A DNA stretch of 64,000 nt from Bacillota bacterium. Its GTDB lineage: Bacteria > Bacillota_I > Bacilli_A > Erysipelotrichales > Erysipelotrichaceae. The notes under the pieces are model-generated. The model saw only the letters and a program-made list of their open reading frames with translations, did no database searches and was not told the origin of the DNA. Numbering within the stretch: position 1 is the stretch's first letter; each line of letters begins with the position of its first letter. Positions 8,586 through 16,414 of this stretch are shown here, piece after piece. The stretch spans positions 1 through 64,000 of the forward strand of contig JAEWFD010000038.1 in NCBI GenBank assembly GCA_023388995.1, read 5' to 3'. Position numbers and translations under genes: made by a program.

Positions 8586-9098
8586 TTACAAACTCTGGTA
8601 TAACTCTTTAAATATCCGCAAATGCTGCTCTTCATCCAAAATGATACGGCGCAAGATCGCTACAATGTTGTGATCACCAATCGTTTCTGCCTGCTGCGAA
8701 TACTTGCGAATTGCATTTTCCTCTGCCTGAATAGATTCTGCGATCATTGATCGTAAATCAAAGGAATATCCAATGTAGGAAGGTGACCACCACTTTTTAT
8801 AGACAGCACCGCTCCACAATCGTGGATCAGCACCAAGTTTCAATGCAAGCTGGGCAAAGATATTCAAATGATGCATCTCCACAATGCTGATATAGTGAAA
8901 ACAGGTCGCAATCTCTTTGTAGTGCTCGTTTGCCATCACCGCAATGTAGAAGTACCGTGCTACATCACTCATTTCAGAAACTACCTCTGCGATGTCACTC
9001 AACATTTCATTTGCATATGTCAAATTAGGACCGTCTACCTGAATTGGCGGATATGGTTTCTTTACTTGATACTGACAGCTGCTGTCCTGATGATTCAT
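8586..9098 (-). CDS. Ferritin-like (rubrerythrin-family) diiron protein
   Basis: 170 aa four-helix-bundle protein. It carries carboxylate and histidine pairs typical of the superfamily: E-M-H-H near residue 75, A-E-E-N near 128, and D-E-E-Q-H near 155, in two ExxH-type repeats. It opens with KPYPPIQVDGPN, seen in Bacillota rubrerythrin-family proteins that lack the rubredoxin iron site. It is cytoplasmic with a likely role in peroxide or iron handling. It is monocistronic, with its own terminator. The first two family iron ligands are less clear, so activity is inferred. Confidence 0.75.
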   Translation of the reverse strand: MNHQDSSCQYQVKKPYPPIQVDGPNLTYANEMLSDIAEVVSEMSDVARYFYIAVMANEHYKEIATCFHYISIVEMHHLNIFAQLALKLGADPRLWSGAVYKKWWSPSYIGYSFDLRSMIAESIQAEENAIRKYSQQAETIGDHNIVAILRRIILDEEQHLRIFKELYQSL

Positions 9099-9198
9099 CT
9101 TCGTCCCCCTGCTCTGTATGATATAATGTACGGAGATGTGCTGCTGTTTATGATAGATGATTCTTTTTGCCTCATTTCATCAGCAATGATTCAGATTT

Positions 9199-10008
9199 CT
9201 AGACATTGCTTTGCTTTTTGTAAGTTACCATTATTTTTTTACCTGCTAATTTCCCAATCCAGTAAAAAAGCTGACCAAATGGTCTTTTATATAATTCCAC
9301 TGGCACTGCAGGATCATAGACATTGTTTTTCCTGTATTCTTCAGTCCAATAGCTGCCATCGCAAGTTTCATATGCCGTACCTGGCTGGTATGCCAAGGAC
9401 ATTCCACGAAACAAGTTATATGGTATTAAAACCAAGATGGAAGGACTATGCAATTTTTGGGAGGCAACATCTGTTTGAAATCGTCTGACAAGCTGATTGA
9501 GTTTCGTATTTGTTTTTTGATCTATTTGATAGTCATTCCAGCTATGAGCAGCAACCGAAAATTGATAACAGCGATTAAATCCAATACCGCTTAAGAAATC
9601 TTTTATGCTCTTTGCACATTGACGAGCTCCAACTCCTCCTGTTGTGGTAAGAATCAGTGCTTTGCTTTGAAAGAAGTGTGGTCTATGCAACATGAAGCAC
9701 AAATGATCAAACAAATTCTTTAACAGTGCTGTTTCCCTCAGATTAAAAGTAGAAGAAAGAATAATTACTCCGTCAGAACGCTCAATTCTATGGATGATAT
9801 CACAAATGATGCTGGAATGGGGACAAGTTTCATGCCCTAAACGAAAACATGCACTGCATCCACAGCAGAACGGCAGCTGCACCTTCATGAGATGAATCTC
9901 ATCAAATTCAGCCTGGCTGTCTTTTTCTGAAATGGTTTCCATTGCTTGCAAAGCCAAGCGCCATGTATTCCCTTTATGAGGAGATCCATTAATAACTACA
10001 TATCGCAT
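9199..10008 (-). CDS. Flavodoxin-fold NAD(P)H-dependent FMN reductase-like protein
   Basis: 269 aa. The N-terminus RYVVINGSPHKGNT is the FMN phosphate loop of the flavodoxin-like/NADPH-dependent FMN reductase family. A cysteine cluster CCGCSACF...C (residues about 48-63) resembles iron-sulfur flavoproteins, and TTTGGVGA near 125 is the second flavin loop. The C-terminal extension of about 80 residues is unlike the short family members. It starts 2 bp after the TetR gene stop, so it is co-transcribed with its likely repressor. The physiological substrate, perhaps a quinone or electrophile, is unknown. Confidence 0.8.
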   Translation of the reverse strand: MRYVVINGSPHKGNTWRLALQAMETISEKDSQAEFDEIHLMKVQLPFCCGCSACFRLGHETCPHSSIICDIIHRIERSDGVIILSSTFNLRETALLKNLFDHLCFMLHRPHFFQSKALILTTTGGVGARQCAKSIKDFLSGIGFNRCYQFSVAAHSWNDYQIDQKTNTKLNQLVRRFQTDVASQKLHSPSILVLIPYNLFRGMSLAYQPGTAYETCDGSYWTEEYRKNNVYDPAVPVELYKRPFGQLFYWIGKLAGKKIMVTYKKQSNV

Positions 10009-10010
10009 GG

Positions 10011-10568
10011 CTAAAACCTCTCAATCATTTCATCAATAAATGAATCACGCTGCCGTTTCTCATTAAAGTTGATACCGAGGGTTTGGAGCATACTATCCCT
10101 ACGTAAAAATGCCACTTGCAAGATAGCTGTAATCATAAATGCATGTAATCTTGCTGACGCTTCTGGCCTGTCATTCGATAATCTGCGTTCAAATCCATAA
10201 ACAGAGCGCATAGTATTATCTGTTATCCCAGGATGCTTTAAATCTCCCAAAATGGAAATTTTAGATATTTCGGAATGTTCCATCAAAAAATCCATAACTT
10301 CTTTTGCAATACGCTTTGCAGATTCTATTGCGCTCTCTGTTTCTGTTAGAGACGGGTTAAAAGCACTGATTACACCGCTGATAATTCTTTGCACGCACTC
10401 TTCAAGCAGTTTTTCTTTGCTGCCAAAATAGTGATTTACCAATCCAATACCTACATCTGCATGTTTCGCTATTTTGCGAATGGTAATAGTTTCAGATAAA
10501 CCGTTTGATTCACGAATTAACTGTATTGTTTCCGCTATAATCTTTTCCCTTGTTTCATTTATCTTCAT
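10011..10568 (-). CDS. TetR/AcrR-family transcriptional regulator
   Basis: 185 aa. The N-terminal HTH (about 10-58) includes ITIRKIAKHADVGIGLVNHYF, the standard TetR recognition pattern; the C-terminal half is the ligand domain. The start is the second ATG of ATGATG, with GAGG 6 nt upstream; the longer 10598 start would lie inside the operator. It likely represses itself and the downstream flavoprotein gene through the palindrome at 10580-10602. Confidence 0.9.
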   Translation of the reverse strand: MKINETREKIIAETIQLIRESNGLSETITIRKIAKHADVGIGLVNHYFGSKEKLLEECVQRIISGVISAFNPSLTETESAIESAKRIAKEVMDFLMEHSEISKISILGDLKHPGITDNTMRSVYGFERRLSNDRPEASARLHAFMITAILQVAFLRRDSMLQTLGINFNEKRQRDSFIDEMIERF

Positions 10569-10579
10569 CATGCACCTCA

Positions 10580-10631
10580 ATAGTTGAACATTGTTCAACT
10601 ATAACTTATATCAAGTTCAGCATATTGTCAA
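10580..10631 (-). promoter_or_regulatory. TetR operator palindrome and promoter
   Basis: TAGTTGAACA and TGTTCAACTA form a perfect 21-bp palindrome around one base (10581-10601, one more pair outside). A -35 TTGACA (10626-10631) and a -10-like TATAAG (10605-10610, short 15-bp spacer) lie just upstream, so the operator covers the start site. Confidence 0.75.
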
Positions 10632-10782
10632 GCATTATAATGAATGCCTGCAGATTCACTGCATGCTGTTTCTTACCATAGAAAAAGATCCTACTTTTAT
10701 AGTCCAACGCTTTGTTTATTTACGTTGTCTACACTGAGAGGGATCATATCAAAATTACAGGTTTTTGCTAGTTTTGAAATGA

Positions 10783-12102
10783 TTACTTAAAGATATTCTC
10801 AATCTCATATCGATGCGCAACAATAAATTGCAGCATCTTCCGGTTTACTTTAGCGAGTTGCTGAAAACTAGGATCATCAACCTGATTAAAATATGCAATG
10901 CAGATAAGCTGAATGCTGCATATCACATAATAGATACTACGTTTTTCCTCCTCAGAAAGCGGATTTATTTCATGATATCCCCGCAATATATTAGCAGCGA
11001 TTGCCAGCCATGCTTCATATTGCTGGTTTGTCTTGGCGATACTTAATAATCCCGTTGCACAGTAGCAAGGGTCAAACAATCTAATATTACGTTCACTAAG
11101 TTCAAAGTCAATAAAACCAGCGACTCTCTCTTGCTCAAATAAGATATTGCTCGGATTTGGATCACGATGAATCGTCTGATACGGCAGTTTTTGATATAAA
11201 ATGCCAAATGTTTCTGCTAAATCATCAAAGAAGGCTTCCGGTAAATTCATAGACCATTGCTCGTTCTGTTTTCGCACATCAGGCAAAGCCCATTCTGTTA
11301 CTGTCTGCAATAGATTTTTGTCTTTCATGTGAACAGGATCAGGTATCATATTCAATGCTTTGTGAAGTTTGGCGATTGCTCTTCCGCACTCCGCTGCATA
11401 ATATTGTGCTCTGTCACCAAAGGGATCTAACAACTCGTAAGGCATTCCTTTTACTCGTTTCATTAGTACAAACAATTCCGTTTCTCCGACATATTCCCGT
11501 CCATCTTTCGTTGTGACAATCAATGGACTAGCCAAACCTTCATTATGAATCGCGTTTGCAAACATGCTATGGTTCAGAATATGTTTTTGATCTGTTTGTT
11601 TTTTCAAATAATACTCATCACCGATTCGCCAAACTGCATCAGCAATCTTTCTTCCGTCCATATAAGCAACATCATAAATCGGAAGATTTGGTTCAATATC
11701 CCAATGAGCCAACAGCTCATTGATTTGCTTTTTCGTTATGTTCATTTCCAGTATCTCCTTTTTTTGTGGTTTCTTAATCGGCACACCATAAATAGAAATG
11801 TATTTCTTTAAAGAACAGCCATATTCACGAACAAATGCTTTATAAAAGCCTGCATAAGTCACAAATCCATATTCCAGCACCACATCAATCGCCTTATAAC
11901 CTTGTGCAATTTCATACAACACATTTTTAAGCCGTCTGGTTACTATATAAGCCGCTAATGAAATTTCCATTTCCGATGAGAAAAGACGCTGAAAATGATA
12001 CAGTGAATATCCTGCATAGTCCGCAAGCTCCTGTGCTGTAATATCCGTTTTTAAATTCTCTTCAATATACTGAATTACATCCGCAAGTACATTCTTCTGC
12101 AT
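10783..12102 (-). CDS. AraC-type HTH fused to an aminoglycoside-phosphotransferase-like kinase
   Basis: 439 aa. Residues 1-105 form two AraC/XylS HTH motifs (E-L-A-D-Y-A-G-Y-S and the F-Y-K-A-F-V-R-E-Y-G end). Residues about 135-435 are an APH/choline-kinase fold with catalytic loop HRDPNPSN (D about 314, N about 319) and the metal-binding FIDFE (D about 332). The Lys of the N-lobe may be in the YYLKKQ segment. The ATG at 12102 is preferred over GTG at 12111 because AAGGTGAG lies at proper spacing. It has its own promoter and probably senses or phosphorylates a small molecule while regulating genes. The substrate is unknown; I would not call it a resistance gene. Confidence 0.85.
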   Translation of the reverse strand: MQKNVLADVIQYIEENLKTDITAQELADYAGYSLYHFQRLFSSEMEISLAAYIVTRRLKNVLYEIAQGYKAIDVVLEYGFVTYAGFYKAFVREYGCSLKKYISIYGVPIKKPQKKEILEMNITKKQINELLAHWDIEPNLPIYDVAYMDGRKIADAVWRIGDEYYLKKQTDQKHILNHSMFANAIHNEGLASPLIVTTKDGREYVGETELFVLMKRVKGMPYELLDPFGDRAQYYAAECGRAIAKLHKALNMIPDPVHMKDKNLLQTVTEWALPDVRKQNEQWSMNLPEAFFDDLAETFGILYQKLPYQTIHRDPNPSNILFEQERVAGFIDFELSERNIRLFDPCYCATGLLSIAKTNQQYEAWLAIAANILRGYHEINPLSEEEKRSIYYVICSIQLICIAYFNQVDDPSFQQLAKVNRKMLQFIVAHRYEIENIFK

Positions 12103-12106
12103 TATT

Positions 12107-12135
12107 CTCACCTTCCGTACGGTGAGTTCAGTATA
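12107..12135 (-). promoter_or_regulatory. Extended -10 promoter and start-site inverted repeat of the AraC-kinase gene
   Basis: On the minus strand, TGGTATACT (-10 at 12130-12135) is followed by CTCACC (12121-12126) and GGTGAG (12107-12112). The repeat is at the transcript start and its second arm contains the Shine-Dalgarno, so it could be an operator or a ribosome-site-hiding hairpin. Confidence 0.55.
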
Positions 12136-12232
12136 CCATAGCTTTCTGCAAAAACATTTCCTCGTTTGCTGTCATCATAAAATCAGATGCCACTCTTTAT
12201 GCAGCTAGGAATCTACTCTATTTTTTCAGAAT

Positions 12233-12254
12233 TAAAAAGACTCCGCGAAGAGTC
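12233..12254 (-). terminator. Terminator after the DUF1801 gene
   Basis: GACTC (12239-12243) and GAGTC (12250-12254) form a short stem, followed by TTTTT on the minus strand. Confidence 0.65.
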
Positions 12255-12281
12255 AGGTTATATTGGTTTTTTCGCAATATT

Positions 12282-12617
12282 TTATTTCGTGAGTGTTTCA
12301 TAAAAAATCTTTTGCAAACACTGCTCCGGAATAGCTTGATTCAGATAAATCTGCAACATGCCTTTCGGTGTTATTCTATAGTCTGGCAGTTGGTGCTGAT
12401 AGTTTATGATCGCATCTGCTTCAATATTGATATGGTCTTTGAAAGGAATCAATCTGACAAAGTTCTTTCCAACATAAAAACTTGGCAGTTTTGCCCATAA
12501 GCTTTCTTCTGTTTTAACTGCAATACTCTTCTGAACCAGTTTTTGCAGTTTTGCAAATAAGTCTTGTATATCCGGATCAAATTTATTTAGATAAGATTCA
12601 ACTTCTTTGTTCATCAT
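12282..12617 (-). CDS. DUF1801 (YdhG-like) small protein
   Basis: 111 aa. The pattern of an N-terminal helical part (V-x-S-Y-L-N-K-F-D-P), LWAKLPSFY, and IPFKDHINIEAD matches the DUF1801/YdhG family, which has a frataxin-like or YdhG fold of unknown role. AGGAGG lies 6 nt before the ATG. It is monocistronic, between a terminator and a 200-bp gap. Confidence 0.75.
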   Translation of the reverse strand: MMNKEVESYLNKFDPDIQDLFAKLQKLVQKSIAVKTEESLWAKLPSFYVGKNFVRLIPFKDHINIEADAIINYQHQLPDYRITPKGMLQIYLNQAIPEQCLQKIFYETLTK

Positions 12618-12801
12618 TTCCGTCCTCCTTGGTTATGCTGATTTTGTTTCTTCATTGCTTCTACTTCGCAAGCAAATCTTTTTAAGATAATAAGCTTTGT
12701 AAGTTGTATTGTAACATAGAGTATTCATTTAAGATACCTAACTGTTTTTATCCTATCAATAGTAATTTGCTTATGATTCAAACATCAAAAACCTTTGATA
12801 A

Positions 12802-12826
12802 CAAAAAGCTGGTTTTGCACCAGCTT
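12802..12826 (-). terminator. Terminator after the LysM gene
   Basis: AAGCTGGT (12806-12813) and ACCAGCTT (12819-12826) make a perfect 8-bp stem, followed by TTTTTGTT on the minus strand; the stem overlaps the stop codon. Confidence 0.85.
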
Positions 12827-13571
12827 ACATTTGCCTCAATAACTTCACGATACCATTCGTCATCTCATCTGCCATTTTTAGTGCTTCTAATTCTATTCTA
12901 TCAAACTCATTGATACTTTCCACATAGTCTTTAGTCATTATATCAACTACTTCTTGTTTCGTCATGGCAAGATGATTGTATAATAGATATTTCCATTCCT
13001 GCTCTGACCAAAATGGATTCATAGCAGCAAGAATATTAGCGATCTGATCAGCATTTTCGTACCATCTTCTTTCAGCATCGACAGCAGCAGTACTGTCTTT
13101 ATCTTTTACAGCTTTTACTAATTCAGCAGCAATTGTAAGATGTCCTGTAAACAGCTTTACAAAATCCGCAACAATCGGAGCCTTAAAAAACTCTTTAAAT
13201 ATCGCTGCAAGGCCAAGCGGATTACGAAGCAAGCGGTTGATAGAAGCTTCCGTATCAGGCAAACCAAACAGAATACCAAGGATAACCATTCGTGTCCAAT
13301 ATACATGCTGCTCCCACAGCAGCCGGAATTGGTCACGCATAGCTCGTACGAATTCATCGGAACTCTTTGACTCTTGTTCCTGCTGTCTTGCATGAAACTT
13401 GCTTTTTGGTGGTATCCGAATTACTTGGCCCACTTGCAAGTTGTTTTCATCAAGTGTTGGATTTTCCATCATAATAGCCTGCAAAGAAGTTTGAAAACGC
13501 TGTGCGATTTGCCATAGCATATCTCCTGCCTGAATTTTGTAAGTACTGCCTTTATCTGAATTTGTTTGCAT
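12825..13571 (-). CDS. LysM-domain protein with a Bacillota helical C-terminal domain
   Basis: 248 aa. Residues about 9-56 are one LysM domain (YKIQAGDMLWQIAQRF ... VGQVIRIP), which binds glycan or peptidoglycan. The 150-residue C-terminal part (RNPLGLAAIFKEFF, LTIAAELVKAVKDKD, NPFWSEQEWKYLLYNHL) matches a helical family widely and probably wrongly named acetylglutamate kinase in Bacillota. There is no signal peptide, so its site is unclear; in spore formers such proteins can be spore-associated, but this is inference. The start at 13571 has GGAGGG upstream. Confidence 0.75.
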   Translation of the reverse strand: MQTNSDKGSTYKIQAGDMLWQIAQRFQTSLQAIMMENPTLDENNLQVGQVIRIPPKSKFHARQQEQESKSSDEFVRAMRDQFRLLWEQHVYWTRMVILGILFGLPDTEASINRLLRNPLGLAAIFKEFFKAPIVADFVKLFTGHLTIAAELVKAVKDKDSTAAVDAERRWYENADQIANILAAMNPFWSEQEWKYLLYNHLAMTKQEVVDIMTKDYVESINEFDRIELEALKMADEMTNGIVKLLRQM

Positions 13572-13679
13572 GACACCCTCCCATTTCAATGAAGATTACG
13601 ATATAGTATATGCAAGTGCACCAAAAAAACGTTGCTAATTAGCAAACTGTATATACTCTATTATCTTTATAAGCAAAAT

Positions 13680-13702
13680 AAAATGCCATCTGCAGGCATT
13701 TT
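13680..13702. repeat. Inverted repeat in divergent intergenic region
   Basis: AAAATGCC (13680-13687) and GGCATTTT (13695-13702). It lies between the LysM gene (minus) and tRNA-Leu (plus), where neither unit ends, so it is either a relic terminator or a regulatory site. Confidence 0.5.
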
Positions 13703-13716
13703 ATATAAAGTTTTTC

Positions 13717-13744
13717 TTGCTTGTTTCCAAAAAAAGAATATAAT
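13717..13744 (+). promoter_or_regulatory. Promoter of tRNA-Leu (CAG)
   Basis: TTGCTT (13717-13722), 16-bp spacer, TATAAT (13739-13744), 16 bp before the tRNA. Confidence 0.8.
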
Positions 13745-13760
13745 AATAGTTGTCTGAAAT

Positions 13761-13844
13761 GCGATAGTGGCGAAACTGGCAGACGCGCACGTTTCAGGGG
13801 CGTGTGTTTATAACGTGTGGGTTCAAATCCCACCTATCGCACCA
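13761..13844 (+). tRNA. tRNA-Leu (CAG)
   Basis: 84 nt, class II with variable arm, loop TTTCAGG (CAG), acceptor GCGATAG, encoded CCA. It is a single-gene unit with its own promoter and terminator. Confidence 0.95.
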
Positions 13845-13857
13845 TTTGCATATAACT

Positions 13858-13886
13858 AACCTGCAATTATTGTTGCAGGTTTTTAT
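13858..13886 (+). terminator. Terminator of tRNA-Leu (CAG)
   Basis: AACCTGCAA (13858-13866) and TTGCAGGTT (13873-13881), then TTTT. Confidence 0.85.
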
Positions 13887-13956
13887 TATCCTTGAGTATT
13901 TGCTCATTAAAATACAGTATACAACAGCAATATCTTGCATATAAGCATCCTCATTA

Positions 13957-15177
13957 TCAGTACCTAATTGAGTTCCCTTTTTTCGCAAGTTCCTGGTAGA
14001 GTTTGCGAACATCACCACCATAGAAATACGTAAAAGCATTTTTATTTGCTGCATTGCCATCGTGAATAGATAAGAAGAATCCTTCCTCTTCGGCAATATC
14101 AATATCGTACTCCCAAGTTGTACCATCATCTCTCTTCTCAGTAAAATGAATGCCATCAAATCCATTCCCAATTGAGAAGCGATATAAATCAAATGGTGTT
14201 GGAATCTCAACTGCCTTGTCCGCTTTTGCTAAGCAATCTAGTAAAACTAAGCTTTGGATTGTACCAGAGCGAACATAGTATCCACCTTCAACAATCTTAT
14301 ATTCCAGTTTACCGGTATTGCGTGGCAAAAAATCACTGTAGTTACCAAACTCGTCATAAATACGTTCAACTACCCAATTACATTTTGACCAATATCCTGT
14401 TCTGGTTGTTTGGTAACTTCCCTCAATGCAATAGTTCCACGGTACGATAAGTGCATCATCTGTTTCGTCGTCATATTTAGCCTGGTAGCCTATGCCTGAA
14501 AATTCACGTACAGCAAGTGGAATTTTCATAAATTCATATTCAGGCACAGATGGTAAAAATGATATATCAGGAGCACCTTGTTTTATTAACTTTTCTTCTT
14601 TACTTTCCGTGATCTCAAAGAATGAGCCATACTGAAAAGTATCCGCAAACAGGAATGTCTGCGCTGCTTGCAATGACTCGAGTGTCAGTCTATATGATTT
14701 TGAATCTTCTGTTGGAAGTCCATATTCCGCAAAAACAGCTTGTAAATTATCATCTGCATTTTCTATTTTTTTCAAATCGATTGTAATAGTTTCTTGATAA
14801 CTCACATGCGGTGTTTTCGCTTCTTCTGTCACATCCGTAAAAGTACCGCCAACTATGACCGCAATATCTAATGTCTGGGCACATTCCTTGCACAAGCCTC
14901 CTCTTTCTTGAAGTGCTAGTATTAAGTCCTGTCTGCGATTAAACTGCTTGATTAAAGCTTGCTCTGCTTCATCCCGAGTCATATTGTGATGTATCATCCA
15001 ATCTCGTGAAGTATATACAGTATCAAATCGCAGCTGTGTTACAACTGCATCAGTTCCCTCTGTTCTTATGCGAATCTCCTGATTCTTTCTTTGATAGAGC
15101 AATTCCCTTGCTTTGGCCAACTGACAACCGCTCAATATCGCAAATAGAACGACAACACCGAATATAACTTTTTTCAT
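13957..15177 (-). CDS. Predicted lipoprotein of unknown function
   Basis: 406 aa. The signal peptide ends in a lipobox LSGC (cysteine at about 18), so the mature protein is membrane-anchored outside the cell. The start at 15177 follows GGGGG 5 nt upstream. The rest is rich in beta and charged segments with four or five scattered cysteines, including a CKEC pair near 100 that could bind metal or form a disulfide. I do not recognise a family. The eight residues after the signal peptide (GCQLAK) match the start of the lipoprotein at 17605-18528, suggesting related leader sequences. Confidence 0.75.
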   Translation of the reverse strand: MKKVIFGVVVLFAILSGCQLAKARELLYQRKNQEIRIRTEGTDAVVTQLRFDTVYTSRDWMIHHNMTRDEAEQALIKQFNRRQDLILALQERGGLCKECAQTLDIAVIVGGTFTDVTEEAKTPHVSYQETITIDLKKIENADDNLQAVFAEYGLPTEDSKSYRLTLESLQAAQTFLFADTFQYGSFFEITESKEEKLIKQGAPDISFLPSVPEYEFMKIPLAVREFSGIGYQAKYDDETDDALIVPWNYCIEGSYQTTRTGYWSKCNWVVERIYDEFGNYSDFLPRNTGKLEYKIVEGGYYVRSGTIQSLVLLDCLAKADKAVEIPTPFDLYRFSIGNGFDGIHFTEKRDDGTTWEYDIDIAEEEGFFLSIHDGNAANKNAFTYFYGGDVRKLYQELAKKGNSIRY

Positions 15178-15230
15178 AGTAACCCCCATTTTTTTCTATC
15201 AGCTATGTTCATTTTATCACAATGATACTA

Positions 15231-15260
15231 TAAAAAAAAGAACTATCCGAAGATAGTTCT
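15231..15260 (-). terminator. Terminator after the DUF4349 gene
   Basis: AGAACTATC (15239-15247) and GATAGTTCT (15252-15260) with a TTCG-type loop, then an eight-T tract on the minus strand. Confidence 0.9.
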
Positions 15261-15264
15261 GATA

Positions 15265-16200
15265 CTACGATTCTTTTTCTTGATTGTTCACTTTAATTCC
15301 TGTACGATGCTGTAAATAATTGCGAATTTTCTTGTGGAAAATAGCATACAGCAAGTAAATCGGAATCAGCGCCAATACCAATTGCAGAAGAATAAACGGC
15401 AATTCAGAAACAACAAACACCAATGCTGAAGACATGTACCAGCCAAAGTTTTTCCAGTTGTTTTTGAATTCATCTACAATGCGGTCCCATAGACTGACAG
15501 ATTGCTGGTCCGGTGTGTACGTATAAACTTCCATAATACTGACATTCACTTGTGTGTATTGAATTTGGGTATCATAGCTTTGCAGCTGGCGTTCCATTGC
15601 TTCAATATTATATCGCGTGTTCGATAGTTCTGTTTCGATTTGCAGCAAGTCAGATAAATTTCCTGATTGCTTCAGCAATTCTTTCAATCTGACTTCTTTT
15701 GCTTTTAAATTTGCAATTCTTGCTTCGGTATCCACATAAGCATCCGTAATATTCGTTGCATTGCGGCTTTCCTTAACAATATTGGTAAACTCCCCTACCT
15801 TTTGTACAAAATCAGTAATCTTGTCTGTTGGAATCATCAAATTATACGTCGCATTCAAACTTGCATACTTCTCACCTGCCGGATTTCGCGGAATCATAGA
15901 GTATTGAATATATCCTCCATAATCTTTTGTCAGCTGTTCCAAGTTGGTAATTGCTTTCGCATAATCTTTCGTTTCCACATCAAGTCCCACTGCCAGTATA
16001 ATTTTCTGATCAGCGGTAGCTGGCGGAGTTCCTTTTTGATCGTATAAAGTATAGTTATCTCTGGAATTCTCCACTGCAGTTCCCTGATAGTTGTCTGCTG
16101 CTTTTGGCTGCTCTGATGGTGCTATTGACGAATTCTTCGCTGCACAAGCAAACAATGACAGCAGGATTAATAGCGATACAAACCATTTCATTTTTTTCAT
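15265..16200 (-). CDS. DUF4349 lipoprotein
   Basis: 311 aa. A lipobox LFAC at about 16-19 gives a lipid-anchored N-terminus. The middle carries the DUF4349 pattern: KIILAVGLDVETKDYAKAI, YNLMIPTDK, a coiled-coil at about 155-220 (ARIANLKAKEVRLKELL, TRYNIEAMERQLQSYD), then a C-terminal membrane helix near 265-290 and a basic tail. Role unknown in general; probably an envelope protein. The start at 16200 has GAGGTG 6 nt before it; the longer frame to 16311 is rejected. Confidence 0.88.
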   Translation of the reverse strand: MKKMKWFVSLLILLSLFACAAKNSSIAPSEQPKAADNYQGTAVENSRDNYTLYDQKGTPPATADQKIILAVGLDVETKDYAKAITNLEQLTKDYGGYIQYSMIPRNPAGEKYASLNATYNLMIPTDKITDFVQKVGEFTNIVKESRNATNITDAYVDTEARIANLKAKEVRLKELLKQSGNLSDLLQIETELSNTRYNIEAMERQLQSYDTQIQYTQVNVSIMEVYTYTPDQQSVSLWDRIVDEFKNNWKNFGWYMSSALVFVVSELPFILLQLVLALIPIYLLYAIFHKKIRNYLQHRTGIKVNNQEKES

Positions 16201-16346
16201 AGGTCTCACCTCTTGTCTATATTCTACCTTGTTTCCCTTTAAAAATAAATCAGCCTGACATAACATGATGGAAATTACTGGTATGTTGCAATGATAAATA
16301 TTTTTCACCAATATATCCAGTTACATCAATACTTTCATAATAAAAG

Positions 16347-16375
16347 TTGACAAGTTGGGCAATTACTAGTATGCT
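16347..16375 (+). promoter_or_regulatory. Promoter of the DUF2975/XRE/lipoprotein operon
   Basis: TTGACA (16347-16352), 17-bp spacer, TATGCT (16370-16375); the first gene starts at 16415. Confidence 0.8.
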
Positions 16376-16414
16376 TAAGCTAAATTATCGAATAACAATA
16401 ATTTGGAGGGACTT

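Noticed and set aside
10783..12102. An aminoglycoside resistance gene
   Set aside because: The kinase domain is APH-like only at superfamily level and is fused to a DNA-binding domain; nothing points to drug modification.
13680..13702. A tRNA-Leu or LysM terminator
   Set aside because: Both neighbouring units start here and point away, so no transcript should end at this point; kept only as an unexplained inverted repeat.
13794..14210. A minus-strand frame of 138 codons running through the antisense of tRNA-Leu
   Set aside because: It overlaps a tRNA gene and the lipoprotein 13957-15177 in another frame and has no ribosome site.
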